A stretch of 40,305 nucleotides of DNA from Marisimplicoccus sp964437815 (lineage in GTDB: Bacteria > Bacteroidota > Bacteroidia > Flavobacteriales > Flavobacteriaceae): positions 1 through 40,305 of the forward strand of contig CAYTIE010000012.1 in NCBI GenBank assembly GCA_964437815.1, written 5' to 3'. Both the position numbers and the translations under genes were made by a program. The notes below the pieces were generated by a model, which was given only the letters and a program-made list of their open reading frames with translations, was not told the DNA's origin and made no database searches. Below are positions 24,703-32,854 of this stretch, piece after piece. Position 1 is the stretch's first letter. The number at the start of each line of letters is the position of its first letter.

Positions 24703-25704
24703 CTAGTCTATTTTATGCTTAATAAATGGATAATCTTTTTGTTCATAAACAGAATCATACATTAAGGATAAATCTGGGAATGGAGAAGACTCTGCGAACT
24801 CCTCGCATTCTTTAATTTTCTTTTTAACCTTATCATCAATTTTTTTAAGCTGTGCTTCAGTAGCATATTTCTCTTTTAGGATAATATCCCTCACTTGAGA
24901 TATTGGATCAATTTTCCTATATTCTTCAACCTCTTCTTTTGTTCTATACTGTTGAGCATCAGACATTGAATGACCTCTATACCTATAAGTTTTTGCTTCA
25001 ACCAGAGAAGGACCTTTTCCTTTCCTTGCATGATTAACACATTTGTCTATTGACTCTGCTACCTTAACAGGATCCATTCCATCAACAGATAGAGAATGAA
25101 TACCATATGACTCTCCTAATTTCCACAATTCACTTTGTGCAGTTGTTCTAGATACAGATGTCCCCATAGCATAACCATTATTTTCAATTATGTAGATTAC
25201 CGGCAATTCCCATAATGCTGCTAGATTAATTGATTCATGAAATGTACCTTGGCGAACAGCCCCTTCTCCCATAAAACATAAAGTAACATTATCTCTTTTA
25301 AAATATTTATCTCCAAAAGAAATACCAGTTCCTAATGGAATCTGACCTCCTACTATTCCGTGACCACCAAAAAAATTATGCTTTTTCGAAAAAATATGCA
25401 TTGAACCTCCTAATCCACTGGATGTTCCAGTGACTTTTCCATAAAGTTCCGCCATCACATATTTAGGATCTTCCCCTAATCCTATTGAATGGACATGGCT
25501 TCTGTATGAGCTTATCATTCTATCTTTCCCAATTTCAATTGCATGAAGACAACCGGCCAAAATTGCTTCTTGCCCATTATATAAATGTAGAAAACCTCTT
25601 ATTTTTTGTTGAATGTATGCAGCTGCAAGTTTATCCTCAAACTTTCTCCAAAGAAGCATTCCTTCATACCAATTTACATAAGTCTTACCTGTTATTTGCT
25701 TCAT
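24703..25704 (-). CDS. pdhA: Pyruvate dehydrogenase E1 component, alpha subunit
   Basis: Thiamine diphosphate-dependent decarboxylation of pyruvate with transfer to lipoyl-E2. Motifs: YRSHVHSIGLG, GGSMHIF, and the ThDP fold GEGAVRQGTFHESINLAALWELPVIYIIENNGYAMGT. RYRGHSMSD matches the E1-alpha phosphorylation-loop region. I place the start at ATG 25704 (333 residues, MKQITGKTYVNWY), the form I recall for flavobacterial E1-alpha. ATGs at 25752 and 25788 are open but would add 16 or 28 residues, and the latter would overlap divergent murF. A promoter-like pair at 25740-25770 lies between. The E1-beta gene is not adjacent. Confidence 0.93.
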   Translation of the reverse strand: MKQITGKTYVNWYEGMLLWRKFEDKLAAAYIQQKIRGFLHLYNGQEAILAGCLHAIEIGKDRMISSYRSHVHSIGLGEDPKYVMAELYGKVTGTSSGLGGSMHIFSKKHNFFGGHGIVGGQIPLGTGISFGDKYFKRDNVTLCFMGEGAVRQGTFHESINLAALWELPVIYIIENNGYAMGTSVSRTTAQSELWKLGESYGIHSLSVDGMDPVKVAESIDKCVNHARKGKGPSLVEAKTYRYRGHSMSDAQQYRTKEEVEEYRKIDPISQVRDIILKEKYATEAQLKKIDDKVKKKIKECEEFAESSPFPDLSLMYDSVYEQKDYPFIKHKID

Positions 25705-25739
25705 GTTTTTTTGTTGCCAACTGTAATTTTCAGCCTGCA

Positions 25740-25770
25740 CTAAATTACTCATTTCTTTAGTATATTGCAA
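25740..25770 (-). promoter_or_regulatory. Possible promoter of pdhA
   Basis: On the minus strand TTG is followed by 20 bp and TAATTTAG, one base off TAnnTTTG. It ends 35 bp before the ATG at 25704 and supports that start over the upstream ATGs. Confidence 0.4.
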
Positions 25771-25780
25771 TAAAATTAGA

Positions 25781-27058
25781 ATGGACATTCAAAATTTATA
25801 TTCACTATTCCAATCATCTAATGGAGTGTCCATTGATTCAAGATCAATAAAAAAAGACGAAATTTTTTTTTCAATTAAGGGTGACAATTTTGATGGGAAT
25901 AGTTTTGCACTTGATGCTTTAGATAAAGGCGCAAAATTTTCAATAGTTGATGATATTAAATTAAAAAATCAAAATGATAAAATAATTTTTGTTGAAAACT
26001 CCTTAAAAGAATTACAAAATTTATCAAGATATAATAGATCAAAATATGATGTAAAGGTTATTGGATTAACTGGTAGCAATGGAAAAACAACAACAAAGAA
26101 TCTTATTTGCAATATAGTTTCTCAAAAATACAATACACTATGTACCGATGGGAATCTAAATAACCATATTGGTGTTCCTCTTACTTTATTAAATATAAAA
26201 CCCGAAACTGAAATTGCTGTTATTGAAATGGGTGCAAATCATATTGGAGAAATTGAAAATCTTTGTCAGATATGTATGCCTGATATTGGGCTAATAACTA
26301 ACTTTGGGAGTGCTCATTTGGAAGGATTTGGTGATTTAAAAGGAGTCATTAAAGGGAAGACAGAACTATATAAGTATTTAATTAAAAACTATGGTCATAT
26401 AATAATAAACAATGATGATAATATTCAAAAAGAAGAATGCAAAACTGATTTGTATAGTTCTTTTGGCAAGGATAAATCATCAGATTTTGTTTTTGAATAT
26501 ACCAAAGAACTTGATAAGCTAGTACTGCTAAATGATAACTACAGATTTAGTTGTAAGATCTATGGCACTTATAATTTTCCAAATATTGCATCTGCAATTA
26601 GTATTGGTAGATTTTTAGATTTAGATAATGATCAAATTCAGATAGGTTTAAGTAAATTTCAAACAGAAGAAAATAGATCTGAAGTACTTCAATATCAAGG
26701 AAATACAATTTATTTAGATGCATATAACGCAAATCCCACCAGTATGATTGCTGCGATTGACAATTTTAATAAAGAAATTAAAGACAATAAGATTGTTATA
26801 TTAGGTGATATGCTTGAGTTAGGTAATTTCTCTAAAGATGAGCATGAAAAAATTATTGACCTTTTACATAAAATGGAGATTGAATCTGTTTATTTAGTTG
26901 GTAAAAATTTTTCTTCAATAAATATATCTGACTCAAGATTCAAAAAGTTTAATGATACAGAACAGCTAATTAGAGGATTAGATTTAACCGAGATAAAAAA
27001 TAAAAGTATTTTAATTAAGGGGTCTAGAAGTATAGGTCTAGAAAAATTAATTAATTGA
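25781..27058 (+). CDS. murF: UDP-MurNAc-tripeptide:D-Ala-D-Ala ligase MurF
   Basis: Mur ligase that adds D-alanyl-D-alanine to complete the cytoplasmic peptidoglycan precursor. The 425-residue protein has the N-terminal substrate domain (IDSRSIKKDEIFFSIKG), the ATP loop GLTGSNGKTTTKN around residues 95-107, EMGANHIGEI, and the C-terminal domain with LDAYNANPTSM and ILGDMLELG. It is located apart from the dcw cluster, divergent from pdhA. Its 3' end overlaps convergent acs by 8 bp. In other flavobacteria I recall gldJ beside murF; it is absent here. Confidence 0.95.
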   Translation: MDIQNLYSLFQSSNGVSIDSRSIKKDEIFFSIKGDNFDGNSFALDALDKGAKFSIVDDIKLKNQNDKIIFVENSLKELQNLSRYNRSKYDVKVIGLTGSNGKTTTKNLICNIVSQKYNTLCTDGNLNNHIGVPLTLLNIKPETEIAVIEMGANHIGEIENLCQICMPDIGLITNFGSAHLEGFGDLKGVIKGKTELYKYLIKNYGHIIINNDDNIQKEECKTDLYSSFGKDKSSDFVFEYTKELDKLVLLNDNYRFSCKIYGTYNFPNIASAISIGRFLDLDNDQIQIGLSKFQTEENRSEVLQYQGNTIYLDAYNANPTSMIAAIDNFNKEIKDNKIVILGDMLELGNFSKDEHEKIIDLLHKMEIESVYLVGKNFSSINISDSRFKKFNDTEQLIRGLDLTEIKNKSILIKGSRSIGLEKLIN

Positions 27059-28943
27059 TTGCTCCTTGAATTATCTCTTCAACTATATCAGGATTTAACA
27101 AAGTTGATGTATCTCCCATATTTGACAAATCGTTGCTCGCAACTTTTCTTAAAATCCTCCTCATAATTTTTCCAGATCTAGTTTTAGGCAAGCCACCCAC
27201 AATCTGTATTTTATCTGGTTTTGCTATTGGGCCTATTACATTTCTAACTACGTCCGTAATTTGATTTTTTATTTCATCATTTTCAGATCCAGAGTTTATA
27301 ATTACAAAGGCATAGATTCCTTCTCCTTTTATATCATGAGGATAGCCTACTACGGCAGATTCAATAACCTCACTATGTTCATTAATTGCATTTTCAACCT
27401 CAGCTGTACCCATTCTATGTCCAGACACATTGATTACATCATCTACTCTACCTAAAATTCTAAGATAACCATCATGATCTCTCTTAACTCCATCGCCTGT
27501 AAAATACATTCCTTTATATGATGAGAAGTAAGTATTAATGCATCTTTCATGATCTCCATATGTTGTCCTTAATATTGAAGGCCAAGGTGACTTTATACAT
27601 AAATTTCCTTGAACATTATTCCCTTCCATTTCGTTTCCTTCAGCATCAACTATAACAGGAGTTATACCAGGAAGAGGTAGCGATGCATGAGCAGGCTTAT
27701 TAGGAGTAATTCCTGCTAATGCAGAGATCATTATTCCCCCTGTTTCTGTTTGCCACCATGTATCTACTAGTGGACAATTTCCCTTGCCAATATTATCATG
27801 ATACCAATGCCATGCCTCTTCATTTATTGGCTCTCCAACTGATCCAATTACTTTTAATGATTCTAATGAATTATTCTCTAAAGGTTCTAACCCATGTGCT
27901 TGAAGAGCTCTTATTGCTGTTGGGGCAGTATAGAATTGATTTACTTTGTGCTTATCAACTATATCCCAAAATCTACTAACATTTGGGTAAGTTGGAACAC
28001 CTTCAAACATTATACTTGTAGCTCCACATAAAAGAGGGCCATAAACTATATAAGAGTGCCCCGTAATCCACCCTACATCTGCGGTACACCAATATATATC
28101 ATCTTTATCATACTGAAAAACATTTAAAAAAGTATAGGCTGAATACACCATATAACCTCCAGTTGTATGAACCACTCCTTTAGGTTTACCAGTTGAACCT
28201 GATGTATATAAAATAAATAGCATATCTTCTGAATCCATAACTTCAGCCTTAAATTCAGAAGGTTTATCTGCAACTAATTCATGCCACCAAAAATCTCTAT
28301 TTTTAACTAAGTTCACATCTTGATTAGTTCTTTTGAGTACAATTACCTTTTCAATTGAATTGGACTTTTCTAAAGCTTCATCAACAACCGATTTAACAGG
28401 TATAACTTTATTTCCTCTAAAATTTCCATCAGAAGTTATAACCATTTTTGCTTCACAATCATCAATTCTATCAGCTAATGAAGTAGATGAAAATCCAGCA
28501 AAAACAACTGAGTGGATTGCTCCAACTCTTGCACAAGCTAACATAGCAATTGCTGCCTCTGGAACCATAGGCATGTATATTATAATCCTATCTCCTTTAT
28601 CTATTCCAAGATCTTTTAAAGCATTTGAGAACTTACAGGTTTCTTCGTAAAGTTCCTGATAAGAAATTTTTTTTGTTTCCTCTTCTGGATTGTTAGGCTC
28701 CCAGATAATTGCAGTCTTTTCCTTGTTTTTAACCAGGTTTCTTTCAAAAATATTTTCTGTGATATTAAGTTTAGCATCAACAAACCATTTAACATTTACT
28801 TTTTCAAAATCAGATTCCAACACCTTTGACCAAGGTTTAATCCAATTAAATGATTCAGCAATTTCAGACCAGAATCCTTCTGGATCTTTTTGACTTTTTT
28901 CATATTGATTAAAGTATTCTGATAAAGATTTAATTCTTTGCAT
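27051..28943 (-). CDS. acs: Acetyl-CoA synthetase
   Basis: AMP-forming activation of acetate to acetyl-CoA, 630 residues. Adenylation motifs: YTSGSTGKPKGVVHTTGGY (P-loop), DTWWQTETGG, YFTGDGVKRDHDGYLRILGRVDDVINVSGHRMGTAEVE, and the C-terminal catalytic lysine K592 in RSGKIMRR, which is the target of regulatory acetylation in the family. The gene lies 2 bp after the sodium:solute symporter, which strongly suggests that the transporter supplies acetate or a similar short acid. The 3' end overlaps murF. Confidence 0.96.
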   Translation of the reverse strand: MQRIKSLSEYFNQYEKSQKDPEGFWSEIAESFNWIKPWSKVLESDFEKVNVKWFVDAKLNITENIFERNLVKNKEKTAIIWEPNNPEEETKKISYQELYEETCKFSNALKDLGIDKGDRIIIYMPMVPEAAIAMLACARVGAIHSVVFAGFSSTSLADRIDDCEAKMVITSDGNFRGNKVIPVKSVVDEALEKSNSIEKVIVLKRTNQDVNLVKNRDFWWHELVADKPSEFKAEVMDSEDMLFILYTSGSTGKPKGVVHTTGGYMVYSAYTFLNVFQYDKDDIYWCTADVGWITGHSYIVYGPLLCGATSIMFEGVPTYPNVSRFWDIVDKHKVNQFYTAPTAIRALQAHGLEPLENNSLESLKVIGSVGEPINEEAWHWYHDNIGKGNCPLVDTWWQTETGGIMISALAGITPNKPAHASLPLPGITPVIVDAEGNEMEGNNVQGNLCIKSPWPSILRTTYGDHERCINTYFSSYKGMYFTGDGVKRDHDGYLRILGRVDDVINVSGHRMGTAEVENAINEHSEVIESAVVGYPHDIKGEGIYAFVIINSGSENDEIKNQITDVVRNVIGPIAKPDKIQIVGGLPKTRSGKIMRRILRKVASNDLSNMGDTSTLLNPDIVEEIIQGAIN

Positions 28944-28945
28944 AA

Positions 28946-30613
28946 TTATTTTGGATATCTAATATTCTCAACAAGCTGTTTAATTCTTTCAGGAGTTGGT
29001 TTAGTAAGTCTAGAAACAATTATAGCTATAATAAAGTTAATAAACATTCCAATAGTTCCAATTCCTTCTGGCGAAATACCAAATAAATAATTATCAGGAG
29101 TACCTGGACCTCCTAGTTGTGGCTTAAAATAAAAGATATAAACTGCTGTAAATAGAATCCCTACAACCATTCCAGAGATAGCCCCTTCTTTATTCATTCT
29201 CTTATCAAATATTCCAAGAATAATTGCTGGAAAGAAAGAAGATGCTGCTAATCCAAATGCAAGGGCTACAACTTCTGCAACAAAGCCAGGTGGGTTAAGT
29301 CCTGCTAATCCAGCTGCAACAACTGCAACAGCAATAGCAATTCTAGCAGCCCAGAGCTCACCTTTTTCTGAAATTTTAGGATTAAGATTTTTCTTTAGCA
29401 AATCATGAGAAATTGAAGTAGATATTACAAGTAGGAGTCCTGCTGCAGTTGATAAAGCGGCAGCTAGACCTCCTGCAACTATTAAACCAACCACCCATGC
29501 AGGAAGATTTGCAATTTCAGGATTTGCAAGTACCATTATATCTCTATCAATCGAAAGCTCATTAATTTGAGGGTCAGCAACATATTGAATAACACCATCT
29601 TGATTTTTATCATCAAATTCTAGTAAACCCGTATTTTCCCAGTTTTTAAACCAATCTGGAACATCAGCATATCTTGCATTTGAGACTGTATTGATTAAAT
29701 TGACTTTTGCGAAGGCTGCAACTGCTGGAGCTGTTGTATATAATATTGAAATAAATAAAAGTGCCCAACCTGCAGATATTCTAGCATCTCTTACCTTAGG
29801 AACTGTAAAAAATCTCACAATTACATGAGGCAGCCCAGCTGTTCCAAACATTAAAGCCGCTGTAATAAAAAATACATTTATCAATGTTGTTCGATTTATA
29901 TCAGTATATTTTTCAAATCCTAGATCAACAGATAATTGGTTCAACTTTTCTAACAAATAGACCCCATCAAGTGTTTTGCTTCCAAATCCTACTTGAGGTA
30001 TAGGATTACCTGTGGCTTGGAGTGAAATGTAAATTGCAGGGACAGTAAAAGCAAATATTAATACACAGTATTGAGCCACTTGTGTATAAGTTATTCCTTT
30101 CATACCACCAAGAACAGCATAAAAGAATACAATAGCTATTCCAATTATTACACCACTGTCATATGATATTTCTAGAAACCTTGAGAATGCTACTCCAACT
30201 CCTTTCATTTGTCCAACTACATATGTAAATGAAACAAAAATTGCACAAATTAATGCTATCAACCTTGCGTTGCTAGAATAGTATCTTTCTCCTATAAAAT
30301 CTGGCACTGTAAATTTTCCGAATTTTCTTAAATATGGAGCTAGACATAATGCTAAAAGAACATAACCTCCAGTCCATCCCATTAAATATTGAGAGCCTCC
30401 ATAACCTAAAAAAGAAATAATTCCTGCCATTGATATAAAAGATGCAGCGGACATCCAATCAGCAGCAGTTGCCATTCCATTAAGCACAGGATTTATTCCA
30501 GCTCCAGCTACATAAAATTCTTTTGTGCTTTGAGCTCGAGACCATATGGCTATACCTATATAGAGAGAAAATGTGAAACCAACAAGAAGATATGTCCAAA
30601 ATTGAGAATCCAT
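28946..30613 (-). CDS. Sodium:solute symporter, large subunit (VC_2705/ActP-like)
   Basis: Inner-membrane cation-coupled transporter of 555 residues with about thirteen hydrophobic segments. Features of the solute:sodium symporter family are ATAADWMSAASFISMAGIISFLGYGG near the N-terminus, VVGQMKGVGVAF, GGMKGITYTQVAQY and GGLAAALSTAAGLLL. A soluble insertion at about residues 330-365 (DDKNQDGVIQYVADPQ) carries an EF-hand-like DKNQDG stretch. It stands 1 bp after a DUF4212 small subunit and 2 bp before acs, the known layout of the VC_2705 type. Acetate or a related monocarboxylate is the likely substrate. Confidence 0.93.
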   Translation of the reverse strand: MDSQFWTYLLVGFTFSLYIGIAIWSRAQSTKEFYVAGAGINPVLNGMATAADWMSAASFISMAGIISFLGYGGSQYLMGWTGGYVLLALCLAPYLRKFGKFTVPDFIGERYYSSNARLIALICAIFVSFTYVVGQMKGVGVAFSRFLEISYDSGVIIGIAIVFFYAVLGGMKGITYTQVAQYCVLIFAFTVPAIYISLQATGNPIPQVGFGSKTLDGVYLLEKLNQLSVDLGFEKYTDINRTTLINVFFITAALMFGTAGLPHVIVRFFTVPKVRDARISAGWALLFISILYTTAPAVAAFAKVNLINTVSNARYADVPDWFKNWENTGLLEFDDKNQDGVIQYVADPQINELSIDRDIMVLANPEIANLPAWVVGLIVAGGLAAALSTAAGLLLVISTSISHDLLKKNLNPKISEKGELWAARIAIAVAVVAAGLAGLNPPGFVAEVVALAFGLAASSFFPAIILGIFDKRMNKEGAISGMVVGILFTAVYIFYFKPQLGGPGTPDNYLFGISPEGIGTIGMFINFIIAIIVSRLTKPTPERIKQLVENIRYPK

Positions 30614-30614
30614 T

Positions 30615-30857
30615 TTATTCTTTCAAATTATATTTTTCATCTAGCTTGTTCATTAGATATACGTAGATAAAAATTAGTATTACAAAAATGTATATTGAAC
30701 CTTGCTGTGCAAACCAAAATCCTAAAGGGAATCCTGCGAGATAAAAATTATTCAGGTATTCAGCCATTAAAATACCAAAGCCAAATGAACAGATAAACCA
30801 AACTGATAAAAGTATTCTTAAATAAAGAAGATTCCTTTTCCAATATTTCTTTTTCAT
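30615..30857 (-). CDS. DUF4212 small subunit of the sodium:solute symporter
   Basis: Eighty-residue membrane protein with two hydrophobic helices (about 11-32 and 42-68), and the family elements YWKRNLLYLRILLSVWF, FPLGFWFAQQGSI and YVYLMNKLDEKY. DUF4212 proteins are encoded directly upstream of a VC_2705-type symporter and are regarded as its small subunit. Here the spacing is 1 bp. The precise role is not established. Confidence 0.92.
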   Translation of the reverse strand: MKKKYWKRNLLYLRILLSVWFICSFGFGILMAEYLNNFYLAGFPLGFWFAQQGSIYIFVILIFIYVYLMNKLDEKYNLKE

Positions 30858-30863
30858 ATCATA

Positions 30864-31337
30864 TCAAATATTAATTGGAGATTTACCCGGGATTCTCATA
30901 TTATCTTTTGTTAGAATTTGAAAAGATTTTGACTTAGGTAATTCCTTAAAAAGATTAAATGAATCCTCTGGCATTAAAGTTAATTTTCTTTTTACCGTAT
31001 CCATCATTGCAAAAGCAAGATCTAAATGAGCTAGGTGTTCCCCTTCTTGATTATAAAAATTCTGAAAAAGTTTAAAAAACTTTCCGTCTTCACTATATCC
31101 ATCTATTTCAACTGTTACAGAAAATTTAACACCTATTTTAATCTCCTTGTAATAATACATTTGTTCGTAAAAAAGGATAGGGCCTATTTCAAGTTTATCA
31201 AACTTTATTTTATTTAAACCTAAAGAATCAAAAAAGGAAACCCTAGCATCTGTTGAGTACTTGTTATAAGCATAGTTTGCGACATGCCAATTAGGGTCTA
31301 AATCAGTCCATGAAGCTTCGTATTCTTTTTTAAACAT
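30864..31337 (-). CDS. Acyl-CoA thioesterase, hotdog fold (4HBT type)
   Basis: Protein of 157 residues. The N-terminal SWTDLDPNWHVANYAYNKY matches the 4HBT active-site element, with Asp and the WHVAN turn, and the following strands fit a single hotdog domain. Substrate unknown; acyl-ACP or acyl-CoA release is the family role. It lies 6 bp before the DUF4212 gene and 19 bp after DUF456, so it probably belongs to the transporter-acs transcript. Confidence 0.85.
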   Translation of the reverse strand: MFKKEYEASWTDLDPNWHVANYAYNKYSTDARVSFFDSLGLNKIKFDKLEIGPILFYEQMYYYKEIKIGVKFSVTVEIDGYSEDGKFFKLFQNFYNQEGEHLAHLDLAFAMMDTVKRKLTLMPEDSFNLFKELPKSKSFQILTKDNMRIPGKSPINI

Positions 31338-31356
31338 TTGGCAATTTAATTATTTA

Positions 31357-31854
31357 TTAGAAAAAATTTTCTTTGTATGTCCAGAAAATATTCAAATAGA
31401 AGAAAAGATAGGTTAAGGTTAAACAAAATTTTATCATACTTCCTGCGACTACTCCTACTAATGATCCAAATGCGGGTTTTAATGATTCTGAAAAACTTTT
31501 TTTATTTACCATTTCACCAATTAAAGCCCCAACAAAAGGACCAACCAAAATTCCAAATGGACCTATCATTATGATTGCTAAAATAAGTCCTATAAATGTT
31601 CCAACTTGTCCAGACTTTGAGCCACCAAGTTTCTTGACTCCTATAATTGGTATTAAATAATCAATTAAACCTATTGCAACTGCAACAGATAGGGTTATTA
31701 GCACAAAATTTAAATTAAATTCTACTGCGTCGGTTAGGTTTAAGATTAAGATAGCTAACCATGAGATAAATGGACCAGGAATAACGGGAACAAAGCTTCC
31801 TGTAATACCAATTAAACAAAGAACCAAACCTGAAACAAATAAAATTATATCCAT
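31357..31854 (-). CDS. DUF456 family membrane protein
   Basis: Membrane protein of 165 residues with three to five hydrophobic segments. The DUF456 pattern is evident: PGPFISWLAIL, then GGSKSGQVGTFIGLILA and GPFGILVGPFVGALIGEM with regularly spaced glycines, and SLVGVVAGSMIKF near the end. Function unknown. ATG at 31854 lies 3 bp before a run of N. The 55 bp at the end of the gene copy, including this ATG, recur after the N run (ATG at 32009), so the true 5' flank continues from 32010. First gene of the thioesterase-DUF4212-symporter-acs run. Confidence 0.88.
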   Translation of the reverse strand: MDIILFVSGLVLCLIGITGSFVPVIPGPFISWLAILILNLTDAVEFNLNFVLITLSVAVAIGLIDYLIPIIGVKKLGGSKSGQVGTFIGLILAIIMIGPFGILVGPFVGALIGEMVNKKSFSESLKPAFGSLVGVVAGSMIKFCLTLTYLFFYLNIFWTYKENFF

Positions 31855-31857
31855 AAA
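31803..31857. repeat. Left copy of a 55-bp gap-flanking duplicate
   Basis: Identical over 55 bp to 31958-32012, in the same orientation, and ending directly at the N run. This is what an unmerged overlap between two contig ends looks like. Confidence 0.95.
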
Positions 31858-31957
31858 NNNNNNNNNNNNNNNNNNNNNNNNNNNNNNNNNNNNNNNNNNN
31901 NNNNNNNNNNNNNNNNNNNNNNNNNNNNNNNNNNNNNNNNNNNNNNNNNNNNNNNNN
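31858..31957. other. Assembly gap of 100 N, probably not real
   Basis: Exactly 100 N between two identical 55-bp direct repeats. Removing the gap and one repeat gives a continuous sequence with a complete DUF456 gene and a short divergent intergenic region, so no bases are likely to be missing. Confidence 0.9.
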
Positions 31958-32012
31958 TAATACCAATTAAACAAAGAACCAAACCTGAAACAAATAAAAT
32001 TATATCCATAAA
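31958..32012. repeat. Right copy of the 55-bp gap-flanking duplicate
   Basis: Same 55 bp as 31803-31857, starting at the first known base after the N run. It contains a second copy of the DUF456 start codon region. Confidence 0.95.
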
Positions 32013-32042
32013 TCTATTTAATCCACAAGTTAATATTTTTTA

Positions 32043-32050
32043 TATATTTG
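32043..32050 (+). promoter_or_regulatory. -7 promoter box of the secreted unknown protein
   Basis: TATATTTG matches TAnnTTTG and ends 25 bp before the ATG at 32076. A -33 TTG is not obvious. Confidence 0.55.
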
Positions 32051-32075
32051 GCGCTTAATCATAAAACAATTTAAA

Positions 32076-32774
32076 ATGAAAAAATTTATAACATTATTAT
32101 TTATCCTAACACTAGGATTCTCATATTCACAGGAAAATATTGCTTGGAATAGAGTGGATATTTATGTTCCTGGTAATCAAGCTGCGGCTTATGCAGAAGC
32201 AATGGATGAATTTTACTCAAATATTGAAATGCCTGAAGGTGTATCTGTTTCATTAGTTAGATACTTCTACAGACCTCAGGATTTAAAAGCCACTCATTCA
32301 ATTGTATTTGCAGGACCTGTTGATGGTATTATAGAATTAAGACAAATTAGATCTGGAGAAAATTACGAAGCATTTTATGACGATTTAAATGCTCTAGATT
32401 CCAAAGTTGTATCTAATTCAGCAGGACAAAGCTTAATTAGAGTGAATACTGATGCTGAAAGAGGAAACTGGGCACAAGCATGGCAATGGCAAGTTGACGA
32501 TCAAACAGTATTTGCTAATGCTTTTGTTGAACTAATGAAAAAGTTTAAATCAATTGAAGATTATGTTGCACTTGGTTCAATAAATCAAGGTGTTAGTAGA
32601 GACGGCGAAAGTCATTACATATACTCTAATCAAGGAAGTTTTAGTGATAACTTAAAAGGTGGGCCTCAAAATCAAAAGGAGATTGAAGCCTTCGATAAAT
32701 TTCAAAAAACAGTAGCTCCTATATCTACATTCCTTGGAACTAGAACTGAAGTAACTGTCAAGACTTGGAATTAA
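32076..32774 (+). CDS. Secreted protein of unknown function
   Basis: I do not recognise the family. The 232-residue protein begins with a clear signal peptide (MKKFITLLFILTLGFSYS, cleavage probably near residue 18-19) and has no lipobox, so it should be periplasmic or secreted. The mature part looks like two similar halves of about 100 residues. Each starts with a strand (RVDIYVPG; WQWQVDD), continues with an Ala/Phe-rich helix (AAAYAEAMDEFYSNI; VFANAFVELMKKF), and then strands ending in THSIVFAG or ESHYIYSNQG. This resembles a tandem dimeric alpha/beta-barrel (ABM-like) fold, but that is only an impression. It has its own -7 box and a strong terminator, so it is a monocistronic unit that may be well expressed. 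Confidence 0.85.
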   Translation: MKKFITLLFILTLGFSYSQENIAWNRVDIYVPGNQAAAYAEAMDEFYSNIEMPEGVSVSLVRYFYRPQDLKATHSIVFAGPVDGIIELRQIRSGENYEAFYDDLNALDSKVVSNSAGQSLIRVNTDAERGNWAQAWQWQVDDQTVFANAFVELMKKFKSIEDYVALGSINQGVSRDGESHYIYSNQGSFSDNLKGGPQNQKEIEAFDKFQKTVAPISTFLGTRTEVTVKTWN

Positions 32775-32800
32775 AAATTTATAACAAATTTATAATTTAA

Positions 32801-32831
32801 AAAACACCCTCTTTTTGAGAGGGTTTTTTTA
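32801..32831 (+). terminator. Rho-independent terminator after the secreted unknown protein
   Basis: A 7-bp perfect stem ACCCTCT/AGAGGGT with a 5-base loop (TTTTG), preceded by an A run and followed by seven T. It separates the upstream gene from glpK. Confidence 0.88.
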
Positions 32832-32854
32832 TTAAATTGCATAAAGCCTTAATT

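Noticed and set aside
25705..25788. Longer pdhA starting at ATG 25788 or 25752
   Set aside because: It would overlap divergent murF or swallow the only promoter-like pair; the usual E1-alpha begins at the ATG at 25704.
31715..31974. Open frames running through the 31858-31957 N run, including an extended DUF456 start
   Set aside because: They depend on unknown bases and on the duplicated 55-bp contig ends; the family-like start is the ATG at 31854.
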